From: Aulosira sp. FACHB-615
GTDB taxonomy: Bacteria; Cyanobacteriota; Cyanobacteriia; Cyanobacteriales; Nostocaceae
Reading direction: 5' to 3'
Assembly (NCBI RefSeq): GCF_014698045.1
Contig: NZ_JACJSE010000019.1
Location: 1-64,000, forward strand
DNA length: 64,000 nucleotides
How positions within the stretch are numbered: position 1 is the stretch's first letter; each line of letters begins with the position of its first letter. The translations under genes and the position numbers were made by a program. The notes beneath the pieces are model-generated. The model was given only the letters and a program-made list of their open reading frames with translations. It searched no databases and was not told the DNA's origin. Below are positions 8,102 through 16,543 of this stretch, one piece after another.

Positions 8102-9046
8102 ATGACCCGGTTCATACATGATCAATTTGCTAAAGACTACCTTGAAGAACTCTTAAAAAACTACGGGGAAGTCAAAGCCTCAGAAAAAGTCTCAGGAGAA
8201 ATTAAAGAAATAGATGTTTTCTTTACTCCTTTTCCCCAGCAAAACGCTAATTTACAAATACTAGGCTTACTAGGTAGGCTTGCCGAAAATCCTGCTATCA
8301 TAGAACCTTTCCGCAATCCAGCTTCTACTGATGAAATTTGCGATTGTCTACTCAAATTATTAGAAGTCAAAGCTTATCTGCGGCGAGAAGCAAAAACTAA
8401 CAAAACCAAACTGCAAGACTCAGAAATCCCTAAGTTGTGGGTGTTGACTCCAACCATATCTGAAACTAAATTATCTGGTTTTAGAACTATTCAAAAAGAA
8501 GACTGGATATCAGGAGTACATTTTTTGGCTGATAACTTACGCACAGCAATTATCGCTATACATCAATTACCAGCAACACCGGAAACTTTATGGCTGAGGC
8601 TTTTAGGTAGAGGAAATGTGCAGTCACAGGCAATTGTTGAGTTGCAAGCGTTACCATTAGATCATCCCTACCAACAAGCCACCCTAGAATTAGTTTACAA
8701 CTTGCGCCAAAATTTAAGATTAAATCAAGAACTAGAAGCAGATGATCGGGAGTTAATCATGCGTTTAGAACCACTATATCAAAGAGACAGAGAACAAGCC
8801 AAACAAGAAGGCAGACAAGAAGGCAGACAAGAAGGCAGACAAGAAGGTAGACAAGAAGGACGACAAGAAGAAGGACAAGGATTAATACTCCGTCAACTAA
8901 ATCGCCGTTTTGGTGAAATTGAGGCATCATTAATTGAGCAAATTAGAAGCTTATCAATTGAACAGTTAGAAAATCTCGGTGAAGCATTGCTAGATTTTTC
9001 TAGTGTTACTGATTTAGAAACTTGGTTAAATCAACACTCAGGATAA
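8102..9046 (+). CDS. Rpn/PDDEXK-type nuclease-like protein with DUF4351 C-terminus
   Basis: The 314-residue protein opens with MTRFIHDQFAKDYLEELL and an EIDVFF segment typical of the cyanobacterial branch of Rpn-like PD-(D/E)XK proteins (transposase_31/DUF4351 group). Residues about 235-258 are a QEGR repeat encoded by five 12-bp units (8807-8866). The C-terminal 55 residues (LNRRFGEIEASL, then SIEQLENLGEALLDFSSVTDLETWL) match the DUF4351 helical domain. The family is abundant and variable in copy number, and some members cut DNA and stimulate recombination. The active-site lysine is not obvious, so activity is uncertain. Confidence 0.75.
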   Translation: MTRFIHDQFAKDYLEELLKNYGEVKASEKVSGEIKEIDVFFTPFPQQNANLQILGLLGRLAENPAIIEPFRNPASTDEICDCLLKLLEVKAYLRREAKTNKTKLQDSEIPKLWVLTPTISETKLSGFRTIQKEDWISGVHFLADNLRTAIIAIHQLPATPETLWLRLLGRGNVQSQAIVELQALPLDHPYQQATLELVYNLRQNLRLNQELEADDRELIMRLEPLYQRDREQAKQEGRQEGRQEGRQEGRQEGRQEEGQGLILRQLNRRFGEIEASLIEQIRSLSIEQLENLGEALLDFSSVTDLETWLNQHSG

Positions 9047-9077
9047 ATCATCAATAGATGTATTGAAAACCAGTATT

Positions 9078-9160
9078 TGTAGGGTGTGTTAAGCGTAAAC
9101 CGTAACGCACCGAAAACTTTGTAATAAATGCGTTACGCTGTTGCTAACACATCCTACGTA
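9078..9160. repeat. GTAGGGTGTGTTA-type dispersed palindrome, copy 1 of 3
   Basis: TGTAGGGTGTGTTA at the left and TAACACATCCTACGTA at the right form imperfect terminal inverted repeats around CGTAACGCACC. Copies lie at 12869-12935 and 62366-62449. Apart from this element, the 9047-9435 gap holds only the presumed acnB leader. Confidence 0.65.
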
Positions 9161-9435
9161 CATTTTAGAAATCAAATATTAGTCTTGTATATTGATAACC
9201 CATCTTTTCTATCATCAAGACAAAAATTCATCACCGCAGAATAGCGATCGCACTCAGTAAAATATCTTCTATGAGAACTAATACGCAAAACCATCATTTA
9301 AGTATTAGTCAAAATTATCGATGATCAATTACCAGTAAGGCTTTCAGCTATAAAATAGGCTAAACTCTTATAGCCAAGTCTTGCCTAAAAATAATTCATA
9401 ATTAAGGGAAGAACATCCCAACGGAGAATAGAACA

Positions 9436-12060
9436 ATGCTAGAAGAATATCGTCAACAAGTCGCCGAAAGGGCAGCATTAGGAATTCCCCCTTTACCGTT
9501 GGATGCGAAGCAAACCTCAGAATTGTGTGAATTACTGAAAAATCCGCCCAAGGGTGAAGAAGAAACATTATTACATTTGTTGCGCGATCGCATCCCCCCT
9601 GGCGTAGATGCAGCCGCCTATGTTAAAGCTGGATTCTTAACAGGTATTGCTAAAGGCGAAATCACCAGTCCCTTAATTTCCTCAATAGAAGCAGTGGAAT
9701 TACTGGGGACAATGGTAGGCGGTTATAATGTGCAGTCTTTAATTGAGTTGTTGCAATTTTCTACCAAACCATCAGAAGGTGATACACCCCTAGTCATGGG
9801 TGGTGAAGGTAAAGAACCCATCGCCGCCTATGCCGCCGCCGCCCTCAGCAAAACCTTATTGGTGTATGATGCCTTTCATGATGTTTTGGAACTGTCTAAA
9901 ACCAACCCCTACGCTAAACGGGTAATTAACTCTTGGGCAGAAGCAGAATGGTTTACTGTTCGTCCCAAACTTCCAGAATATATTAACGTCACCGTCTTTA
10001 AAGTGCCTGGGGAAACCAACACCGATGATTTATCCCCAGCCACCCACGCCACCACCCGCCCAGATATTCCCCTCCACGCCTTGGCAATGTTAGAGTCACG
10101 GCAACCAGGAAGCTTAGAAACCATTGCCGAGTTGAAGAAAAAAGGACATCCCGTGGCTTATGTTGGGGATGTTGTTGGGACTGGTTCATCACGGAAGTCT
10201 GCTATTAACTCCGTGTTATGGCATACAGGACAAGATATCCCCTTTGTTCCTAATAAACGCGCTGGGGGTTATATTTTAGGTGGTGCGATCGCGCCTATCT
10301 TTTTCAACACTGCTGAAGATGCCGGTGCTTTGCCCATACAATGTGATGTCACCCAACTCGAAACCGGCATGGTAATTACCATCTATCCCTACAGAGGTGA
10401 AATTACCAACGAAGACGGCGAAGTTATTTCCACCTTCACCCTCAAACCAGACACCATCCTTGATGAAGTCCGCGCCGGTGGACGCATCCCCCTACTAATT
10501 GGCCGTACCCTCACCGACAAAACGCGCCTTGCACTAGGCTTAGAACCAAGCACCTTATTTATCCGTCCCCAGCCACCAGCAGACACAGGTAAAGGCTACA
10601 CCCTAGCCCAAAAAATGGTAGGTAAAGCCTGCGGTTTACCCGGTGTCCGTCCTGGTACATCTTGCGAACCCATCATGACTACCGTTGGTTCTCAGGATAC
10701 CACCGGCCCCATGACCCGTGACGAATTAAAAGAACTGGCTTGTTTAGGTTTCAGTGCTGATTTAGTCCTGCAAACCTTCTGTCATACCGCCGCCTATCCC
10801 AAACCAGTAGACATCAAAACCCACCACGAACTACCAGATTTCTTCTCCTCCCGCGCTGGTGTCGCTTTGCGTCCCGGTGATGGTATCATTCACTCTTGGC
10901 TCAACCGAATGCTGTTACCCGACACCGTAGGTACAGGTGGCGACTCTCACACCCGCTTTCCCTTGGGAATATCCTTCCCCGCCGGTTCCGGGTTAGTTGC
11001 CTTTGCTGGTGCTTTGGGTGTCATGCCTTTAGATATGCCAGAATCAGTTTTGGTAAGATTCAAAGGCGAATTGCAACCAGGAATTACCCTGCGAGATATT
11101 GTTAACGCCATTCCTTATATCGCTATTCAACAAGGTTTGCTAACAGCAGAGAAGGAGAACAAGAAAAACATCTTCTCTGGACGCATCATGGAAATTGAAG
11201 GCTTACCAGATTTAAAAGTCGAACAAGCCTTTGAACTTACCGATGCTACCGCCGAACGTTCCTGTGCAGGTTCCACCATTAAACTGAGTGTCGAGACAGT
11301 CGCGGAATATCTGCGTTCCAACGTAGCTTTACTGAAAAACATGATTGCACGGGGTTATCAAGACTCTCGCACCCTCCTGCGCCGTATCGCCAAAATGGAA
11401 GAATGGTTAGCCAACCCCGTGTTACTAGAAGGCGATGCAGACGCGGAGTATGCAGCAATCATTGAAATTGATTTAAACGACATCAAAGAACCAATTGTGG
11501 CTGCTCCCAACGACCCCGATAATGTTAAATTATTATCGGAAGTTGCTAATGATCCAGTACAAGAAGTATTCCTTGGTTCTTGTATGACAAACATCGGTCA
11601 TTATCGCGCCACAGCCAAAGTTTTGGAAGGTGCAGGAGAAGTCAAAACTCGCCTGTGGATAGCACCACCCACCCGCATGGATGAACACCAATTAAAAGAA
11701 GAAGGTGTATACAGCATTTTTGGTGCGGCTGGTGCAAGAACAGAAATGCCTGGATGCAGTTTATGTATGGGAAATCAGGCGCGAGTTGCTGATGGCACAA
11801 CTGTATTTTCCACCTCTACCCGCAACTTCAATAATCGTATGGGTAAAGGCGCAAGAGTGTATTTAGGTTCTGCTGAATTAGCCGCCGTTTCTGCATTATT
11901 AGGTCGCATTCCCACAGTGCAGGAATATCTTGATATTGTGGCGAGTAAGATTCATCCTTTTGCTGATAATTTATATCGGTATTTGAACTTTGATCAAATC
12001 GCCGGTTTTGAAGATGAAGGGCGGGTGATTTCTAAAGAGGAGCAAGCTTCGTTGGTATAG
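9436..12060 (+). CDS. acnB: Bifunctional aconitate hydratase 2 / 2-methylisocitrate dehydratase
   Basis: This cytosolic [4Fe-4S] enzyme interconverts citrate and isocitrate. The 874-residue length and domain order fit AcnB: an N-terminal HEAT-like domain (1-160), the swivel domain (about 165-380, containing [13 protein letters not shown]), then the catalytic domains. Cluster ligands appear as FLGSCMTN and GCSLCMGN near the C-terminus, and substrate-loop motifs such as GGDSHTRFP are present. It is a monocistronic-looking gene between repeats. The open citrate cycle of cyanobacteria uses it to supply 2-oxoglutarate for nitrogen assimilation. Confidence 0.96.
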   Translation: MLEEYRQQVAERAALGIPPLPLDAKQTSELCELLKNPPKGEEETLLHLLRDRIPPGVDAAAYVKAGFLTGIAKGEITSPLISSIEAVELLGTMVGGYNVQSLIELLQFSTKPSEGDTPLVMGGEGKEPIAAYAAAALSKTLLVYDAFHDVLELSKTNPYAKRVINSWAEAEWFTVRPKLPEYINVTVFKVPGETNTDDLSPATHATTRPDIPLHALAMLESRQPGSLETIAELKKKGHPVAYVGDVVGTGSSRKSAINSVLWHTGQDIPFVPNKRAGGYILGGAIAPIFFNTAEDAGALPIQCDVTQLETGMVITIYPYRGEITNEDGEVISTFTLKPDTILDEVRAGGRIPLLIGRTLTDKTRLALGLEPSTLFIRPQPPADTGKGYTLAQKMVGKACGLPGVRPGTSCEPIMTTVGSQDTTGPMTRDELKELACLGFSADLVLQTFCHTAAYPKPVDIKTHHELPDFFSSRAGVALRPGDGIIHSWLNRMLLPDTVGTGGDSHTRFPLGISFPAGSGLVAFAGALGVMPLDMPESVLVRFKGELQPGITLRDIVNAIPYIAIQQGLLTAEKENKKNIFSGRIMEIEGLPDLKVEQAFELTDATAERSCAGSTIKLSVETVAEYLRSNVALLKNMIARGYQDSRTLLRRIAKMEEWLANPVLLEGDADAEYAAIIEIDLNDIKEPIVAAPNDPDNVKLLSEVANDPVQEVFLGSCMTNIGHYRATAKVLEGAGEVKTRLWIAPPTRMDEHQLKEEGVYSIFGAAGARTEMPGCSLCMGNQARVADGTTVFSTSTRNFNNRMGKGARVYLGSAELAAVSALLGRIPTVQEYLDIVASKIHPFADNLYRYLNFDQIAGFEDEGRVISKEEQASLV

Positions 12061-12112
12061 TTTAATTAGGGTGAGTCTTCATGGCTCACCTAAATCTTAC
12101 TAACAGGGTCAA

Positions 12113-12529
12113 ATGGCAGCAAAAGATACTTACCATGAAGCTGTAAAAAATGCTTTAATTAAGGATGGTTGGACGATTACTTTTGATCCTTATCCAATTA
12201 GATATGAAGAAGTTAAGTTACTTGCTGATTTAGCTGGAGAAAAAACAATTTCTGCCACAAGAGAAGGAGAACTAATAGTTATTGAAATTAAAAGTTTTCT
12301 TGGTCGTTCTAATATGCGTGAATTTGAAACAGCGTTAGGACAGTATTTAATTTACCAAACATTTCTTAATATTACTAACCCTAGTTATAAAATTTATTTA
12401 GCAATTAGTAAAAAGATTTATGAACAGTTCTTTCAACAGGTTGCTATTCAATTAATCATCCAAAAATATCAGGTTTTACTTTTAGTTGTTGATATCAATA
12501 AACAGGAGATTTTTCAATGGACAAAATAG
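12113..12529 (+). CDS. xisH: XisH family protein (PD-(D/E)XK fold)
   Basis: The 138-residue protein matches XisH, first described as a factor controlling excision of the fdxN element in Anabaena. It begins AAKDTYHEAVKNALIKDGWTI and carries EGELIVIEIKSFLG, an E-x-K core of a PD-(D/E)XK-like fold, followed by FETALGQYLIYQ. It overlaps xisI by 13 bp, and the two are normally found together. No fdxN gene or element border is seen here, so this is one of the many stand-alone xisHI pairs in cyanobacteria. The biochemical role is unproven. Confidence 0.88.
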   Translation: MAAKDTYHEAVKNALIKDGWTITFDPYPIRYEEVKLLADLAGEKTISATREGELIVIEIKSFLGRSNMREFETALGQYLIYQTFLNITNPSYKIYLAISKKIYEQFFQQVAIQLIIQKYQVLLLVVDINKQEIFQWTK

Positions 12530-12858
12530 CCCATTATCAAAATTTGATTAAACAAATCCTTACCGAGTATGACAGAATTTCATCACAAGTACCAGATCCA
12601 GATATAGATGAAGTATTAATGTTCGACGATCAAAGAAGTCAATATCTTTGGTTTAATATTGGCTGGAAAAATGATAAAAGAGTCGAAGCAATTTCAGTTT
12701 ATGTTCGCATTAAGAATGAGAAAATTTATATTGAGGAAGATTGGACAGAAGAAGGAATCGCTACTGATTTATTAAGAAAAGGCGTACCGAAAGAGGATAT
12801 TGTTTTAGCATTTCATGATCCAGAAAGTCGTAAATTAACTGAGTTTGCTGTTGCTTAA
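12517..12858 (+). CDS. xisI: XisI family protein
   Basis: The 113-residue partner of XisH begins MDKIAHYQNLIKQILTEYDRI. It has the family core LMFDDQRSQYLWFNIGWKNDKR and the C-terminal GIATDLLRKGVPKEDIVLAFHDP. Its start lies inside the end of xisH (13-bp overlap, different frame), indicating translational coupling and a 1:1 complex. The pair looks like a compact two-gene cassette followed at once by a dispersed repeat. Confidence 0.9.
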   Translation: MDKIAHYQNLIKQILTEYDRISSQVPDPDIDEVLMFDDQRSQYLWFNIGWKNDKRVEAISVYVRIKNEKIYIEEDWTEEGIATDLLRKGVPKEDIVLAFHDPESRKLTEFAVA

Positions 12859-12868
12859 TCAAGAGATA

Positions 12869-12935
12869 TGTAGGGTGTGTTAAGCGTAAGCCATAACGCA
12901 CCAAAAGCTTTGGGTGGTGCATTACGCTGTCCTTA
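12869..12935. repeat. GTAGGGTGTGTTA-type dispersed palindrome, copy 2 of 3
   Basis: TGTAGGGTGTGTTAAGCG is followed by AACGCACC and a weaker right arm. It begins 11 bp after the xisI stop and ends just before the convergent nuclease gene. Confidence 0.6.
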
Positions 12936-12945
12936 ACTAATAACT

Positions 12946-14076
12946 TTAACTAACTTTTTCCAGCCATACTTTCAATGCTTCGTTAACTATATCCTTAATA
13001 TTTTCACCAAATATTTCTTCTTTTACCCAAGTTCCATTATCTCCTCGAACACAATAAAAACTGCGATTATTTTCTGTAACAATACCATGATAGTTTTGAT
13101 TACTTCTGGTAACATTATAAAAAATGCGATTGAAAAATTTTTCCCAAACTATAATTCCTTCTTTTATGGGAGCATATCGCCAATACATGAGATATTCCTG
13201 GGTTGTATTAATCTGCATTCTGGCAATAGTTTGATTTTGGCGATTTGGTATAATTAGCCAAAGAAATAGAATTATTTTTTTAGATTTTCTATCAAAAAAT
13301 AATTCGGCACATTGCCTTAATTTATTCCTACCGTATTTACTTGCATATATAATGCTTTTATTTACTATCATCTCTTCTATTCTGTAATCGAAACTTAATA
13401 TCTGATTTCTAATTTTTGTTAAATTTTCTATTTCCGTTTGTGTTAAAGCCCCTAACCAATCTAATAATAATCTTGGTGGTTCAGGAATATTATCTTGGGG
13501 TTGATTTTGGAAATTAACTTCTTGGTAATTGATTTTTATAACTTTTGGCTCAATTTGGGTAAAAATGTGAGTCAAATAAAAATTAAAATCACTGTTTTCA
13601 TGTTTAATAAAAAAAGTGAATAGGTCAAAATCTAATTTACTGTACTTTTCATCAATTAAATTATGCCTGTGAAAACTTGGACAAATAGCAAACAAACAAA
13701 TAGGCTCATCATAATTAATATGAGTGTTCAAAGGTTTTTCTTCTAACAGATTTTCATAATATCGTGTCAACTGATTAATTACATATCTGTCTTCTGTGTT
13801 TTTTAATTCAATAATAGTTAGTTGATGATTGTCTCCTATTGCTAGAATGTCACAAATTTCACCCTTGATAGATAACTGTCGCGCCAATGGTTTTAGCCCA
13901 AAAAGTTCTTCCAAATTATCCCAAACGAAATTTTCTAATTCCGACTCATCAATAAATTTCCAACCCTGATCGGTTTTACGTAATGCTACGTTATCTTTCA
14001 TCATTTTATTTATGCAGTAACCGTGTTTTCGATAAATCAAACTAGTGAAATGCGATCGCACTTCACCATACTCCAT
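12946..14076 (-). CDS. NucS/DUF91-like endonuclease domain protein
   Basis: The 376-residue protein has near its N-terminus ESELENFVWDNLEELFGLKP and CDILAIGD, followed by LTIIELKN, the D...E-x-K core of NucS-like PD-(D/E)XK nucleases (about residues 70-95). The rest (about 190-376) is a helical and strand region I do not recognise. Translation may start at the ATG at 14004 (MMKDNVAL) rather than 14076. It faces xisI end to end. The region is AT-rich and accessory in character, so a defence or repair role is possible but unproven. Confidence 0.65.
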   Translation of the reverse strand: MEYGEVRSHFTSLIYRKHGYCINKMMKDNVALRKTDQGWKFIDESELENFVWDNLEELFGLKPLARQLSIKGEICDILAIGDNHQLTIIELKNTEDRYVINQLTRYYENLLEEKPLNTHINYDEPICLFAICPSFHRHNLIDEKYSKLDFDLFTFFIKHENSDFNFYLTHIFTQIEPKVIKINYQEVNFQNQPQDNIPEPPRLLLDWLGALTQTEIENLTKIRNQILSFDYRIEEMIVNKSIIYASKYGRNKLRQCAELFFDRKSKKIILFLWLIIPNRQNQTIARMQINTTQEYLMYWRYAPIKEGIIVWEKFFNRIFYNVTRSNQNYHGIVTENNRSFYCVRGDNGTWVKEEIFGENIKDIVNEALKVWLEKVS

Positions 14077-14094
14077 ATAAACCTAACCCCCCAG

Positions 14095-14155
14095 CCCCCT
14101 TCCCTTGTAGGGAAGGGGGAGAAAGTCTAGCTCCCCTCTCCGCGTCGGAGAGGGG
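14095..14155. repeat. Two adjacent GC-rich hairpins in a divergent intergenic region
   Basis: CCCCCTTCCC/GGGAAGGGGG with a 5-nt loop (14095-14119) and CCCCTCTCCG/CGGAGAGGGG with a 3-nt loop (14133-14155). They sit between the start of the NucS-like gene and the DUF559 pseudogene, so they are not terminators of either. The second matches the hairpin at 3376-3398. Confidence 0.55.
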
Positions 14156-14211
14156 TTGGGGGAGAGGTCAGCCATAATGTATGAATCAACACCAGCTTCC
14201 ATAATTCATAC

Positions 14212-14613
14212 ATGAATAATCCAACACCAAAAAAAGACCAAATTACCAATATAGTTATCGGACAAACAATAAACCCAAATAAAATTCAGATTGCAAAAGA
14301 ACTCCGTCGCCAAATGACACCAGCAGAAAAAATTCTTTGGTAACATCTTCGCGGTAATCGTTTGCATGGGTTACACTTTCGTCGTCAACAAATTATTGAT
14401 GGTTTTATTGCAGATTTTTACTGTCACGCGGCTAGATTAGTGATAGAGGTGGATGGAAAAATTCACGAACAGCAAGCTGAATATGATGCGGAACGTGACA
14501 AAGTTTTATCAGCTAGAGGGCTGCGTTTGTTAAGAATTAAAAATGAGGAAGTTTTACAGGAAATTGAGCAGGTTTTGATGGTGATTTATCAGGTTTGTTG
14601 TGAAGAGACCTAA
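14212..14613 (+). pseudogene. DUF559 (Vsr-like) endonuclease gene with one nonsense codon
   Basis: From an ATG at 14212 the frame reads through LRRQMTPAEKILW, then TAA at 14341-14343, then HLRGNRLHGLHFRRQQIIDGFIADFYCHAARLVIEVDG to a stop at 14611. DUF559 proteins normally have a Gln after LLW (LWQHLR), and CAA to TAA is one base change. No frameshift is present. The downstream part keeps the E-x-D/E catalytic region (VIEVDGKIHE). The inactivation therefore looks recent. A truncated product from a TTG or ATG after the stop is possible but would lack the first helix. Confidence 0.8.
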
Positions 14614-14627
14614 CCCCCTAACCCCCT

Positions 14628-14768
14628 CTTTCAAGGGCAGGCTTTTTTTATTAGACAAATTTTTGGGCTTTTAAAACCAAAATTATTGTCTGAACAGTTA
14701 AAACTACGTTTCATAATTGAGAATATTCTCAACTATTTATCGAAGGTTTAAAAACCTGCCCTTGAAAG
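14628..14768. repeat. Inverted-repeat element with 14-bp perfect arms
   Basis: CTTTCAAGGGCAGG (14628-14641) pairs with CCTGCCCTTGAAAG (14755-14768). The interior contains the perfect palindrome TTGAGAATATTCTCAA (14717-14732). It directly follows the DUF559 pseudogene. Confidence 0.55.
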
Positions 14769-14863
14769 CCTAACCCCCTTCCCTCGTAGGGAAGGGGGAA
14801 CAGGTTTACTGTTTTTTACCTAAATATGCGATCGCCTAGACTAATCATTACACTACGATCGCC

Positions 14864-15556
14864 TTACTCAACAAAAGCACTACCGAAGCGATAGCCTTTA
14901 CCATACACTGTGTGAATCAAAGTAGCTTCTTTCCCCACCTCAATCTTGCGGCGCAACAGGCGAATTAACGCTGCTATAACGTTGCTACTTGGTTGTTCTT
15001 CATCTTGCCAGAGATGCTCCATAATTTGGGCGTGAGTTAGCAACTGTCCTGTGTGTTCCATAAAGTATTGCAACAGTTGACTTTCTTTTTGCGATAGTTC
15101 AATAATGCGTCCTTGGCGGTAAGCTACTTGGTTGTCGCAATCAAGTTCTAAATCAGCAACAACTAATCTTTCGGGAGTGGTTTCATAAATTTGGGAACCT
15201 CCACGACGCAATAAAGCGCGGACTCTGGCTAACAATTCCCGTAATTCAAAGGGTTTAACTAAATAATCATCTGCACCAGCGTCTAAACCTTGCACGCGAT
15301 CGTCTAAGGTATCTTTAGCGGTAAGAAACAACACAGGTGTATTTTTGCCTTGTCGTCGCAATTCTTGGCAAATTTCTAATCCGGTTTTTCCTGGCAACAT
15401 CCAATCTAAAATTAGTAAGTCATAATGACTGGCTGCGGCCAGATGACTACCATTAGCCCCATCATAAGCCGCATCTACGGTGTAACCTTCACGAGTTAAC
15501 ACGCGACTTAAGGGGTCTGTTAATTCTACTTCATCGTCAACTAATAAAATTCTCAT
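14864..15556 (-). CDS. rppA: OmpR/PhoB-family response regulator, RppA-like
   Basis: The 230-residue protein has an N-terminal receiver (MRILLVDDEVEL, acceptor Asp in LLILDWMLPG, Lys in YLVKPFELREL) and a C-terminal winged helix (LELSQKE-type recognition region, ending VYGKGYRF). I start at the ATG at 15556 because the receiver's first strand begins there; an upstream in-frame ATG at 15589 adds 11 atypical residues. RppA in Synechocystis works with the kinase RppB in redox or nickel sensing. Here no kinase adjoins, so the symbol is by resemblance only. It is divergent from hisG. Confidence 0.85.
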   Translation of the reverse strand: MRILLVDDEVELTDPLSRVLTREGYTVDAAYDGANGSHLAAASHYDLLILDWMLPGKTGLEICQELRRQGKNTPVLFLTAKDTLDDRVQGLDAGADDYLVKPFELRELLARVRALLRRGGSQIYETTPERLVVADLELDCDNQVAYRQGRIIELSQKESQLLQYFMEHTGQLLTHAQIMEHLWQDEEQPSSNVIAALIRLLRRKIEVGKEATLIHTVYGKGYRFGSAFVE

Positions 15557-15632
15557 GCTGCTTATGGTAAGCAATCGAGATATTCTCAATAATAAATGAA
15601 CTGTCTACACGCTAAGGATATCAAGAAAAAGA

Positions 15633-16277
15633 ATGTTGACTGTCGCACTACCGAAAGGGGAACTACTAAAAAATAGCATCCGCCTGTTGCAATCTGTAGG
15701 ATTAGATTTTAGTGCTTTTTTAGATTCTGGAAATCGCCAACTTCAGATTCTTGATGCGAGTGGACAAGCTAAGGGTTTGTTGGTACGCGCACAGGATGTA
15801 CCTGTCTATGTAGAATATGGTCAGGCACAATTGGGAATTGTTGGTTATGATGTGTTGCGAGAAAAACAGCCACAGGTAGCTCATTTAGTTGATTTACAAT
15901 TTGGCTATTGTCGCATGTCAGTGGCAGTTAAAGCATCCAGTCCTTACAAATCACCTTTAGATTTTCCGCCCCACAGCCGCATTGCTTCTAAGTATGTCAA
16001 TTGTGCTAGGGAATATTTTCAAAGTTTAGATTTACCTGTGGAAATCGTACCGTTGTCTGGTTCTGTGGAACTTGGCCCAATTACAGGAATGTCAGAAGCG
16101 ATTGTGGATTTGGTTTCTACGGGGCGGACTTTGCGCGAAAATGGCTTAATTGAATTAGAGACTTTGTATCACAGCACAGCGCGGTTAATTGGACACCCGT
16201 TAAGTTATCGAATTAATACAGGTAATATGTGCGAGTTGAGTGCTAAGTTGCGCGAGGCGGTTTTGGTGAATGTATAG
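15633..16277 (+). CDS. hisG: ATP phosphoribosyltransferase, short form
   Basis: This enzyme joins ATP and PRPP in the first step of histidine synthesis. The 214-residue length marks the short HisG form, which lacks the C-terminal regulatory domain and depends on HisZ. Conserved blocks are [10 protein letters not shown] at the start, the GIVGYDVL segment, and the PRPP loop [19 protein letters not shown] (about residues 145-165). It is a lone gene, as usual for scattered his genes in cyanobacteria. hisZ is not in this window. Confidence 0.95.
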   Translation: MLTVALPKGELLKNSIRLLQSVGLDFSAFLDSGNRQLQILDASGQAKGLLVRAQDVPVYVEYGQAQLGIVGYDVLREKQPQVAHLVDLQFGYCRMSVAVKASSPYKSPLDFPPHSRIASKYVNCAREYFQSLDLPVEIVPLSGSVELGPITGMSEAIVDLVSTGRTLRENGLIELETLYHSTARLIGHPLSYRINTGNMCELSAKLREAVLVNV

Positions 16278-16400
16278 GGTGTAAGGGTGTAAGGGTGTAA
16301 GGGTTTTGAACAAATACATACACCCCTATACCCTCTCACCCTTAAACCCAATCTCTACAGACAATCTTTGTGCGTTAGTCTTGATTCAAGTTTATGGCGA
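16275..16400. repeat. Dispersed GTGTAAGGGTGTAAGG repeat patch after hisG
   Basis: Tandem GTGTAAGG units (16279-16305) are followed by an inverted ACACCC..TACACCC segment and a stretch related, in reverse, to the MITE-like element at 414-558. Similar patches occur near 47435-47480, 53910-53935 and 55705-55765. Nothing coding is seen up to the kinase gene at 16544. Confidence 0.45.
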
Positions 16401-16543
16401 TCGCTTAACTTCAAATCTAAAAAAACTCCTCTGAAAACTCAAAGCTAGTTAAATTATTAACTAAAGTAAAAAAATATTAATTAAAAATCAAATTTTTCCC
16501 GACTTTTAATCAAACCTTTTTTTAAGTTTTTTCCCAAAAATTA

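Noticed and set aside
12113..12858. Evidence for an fdxN excision element
   Set aside because: No fdxN, xisF or element border repeats are visible; stand-alone xisHI pairs are common.
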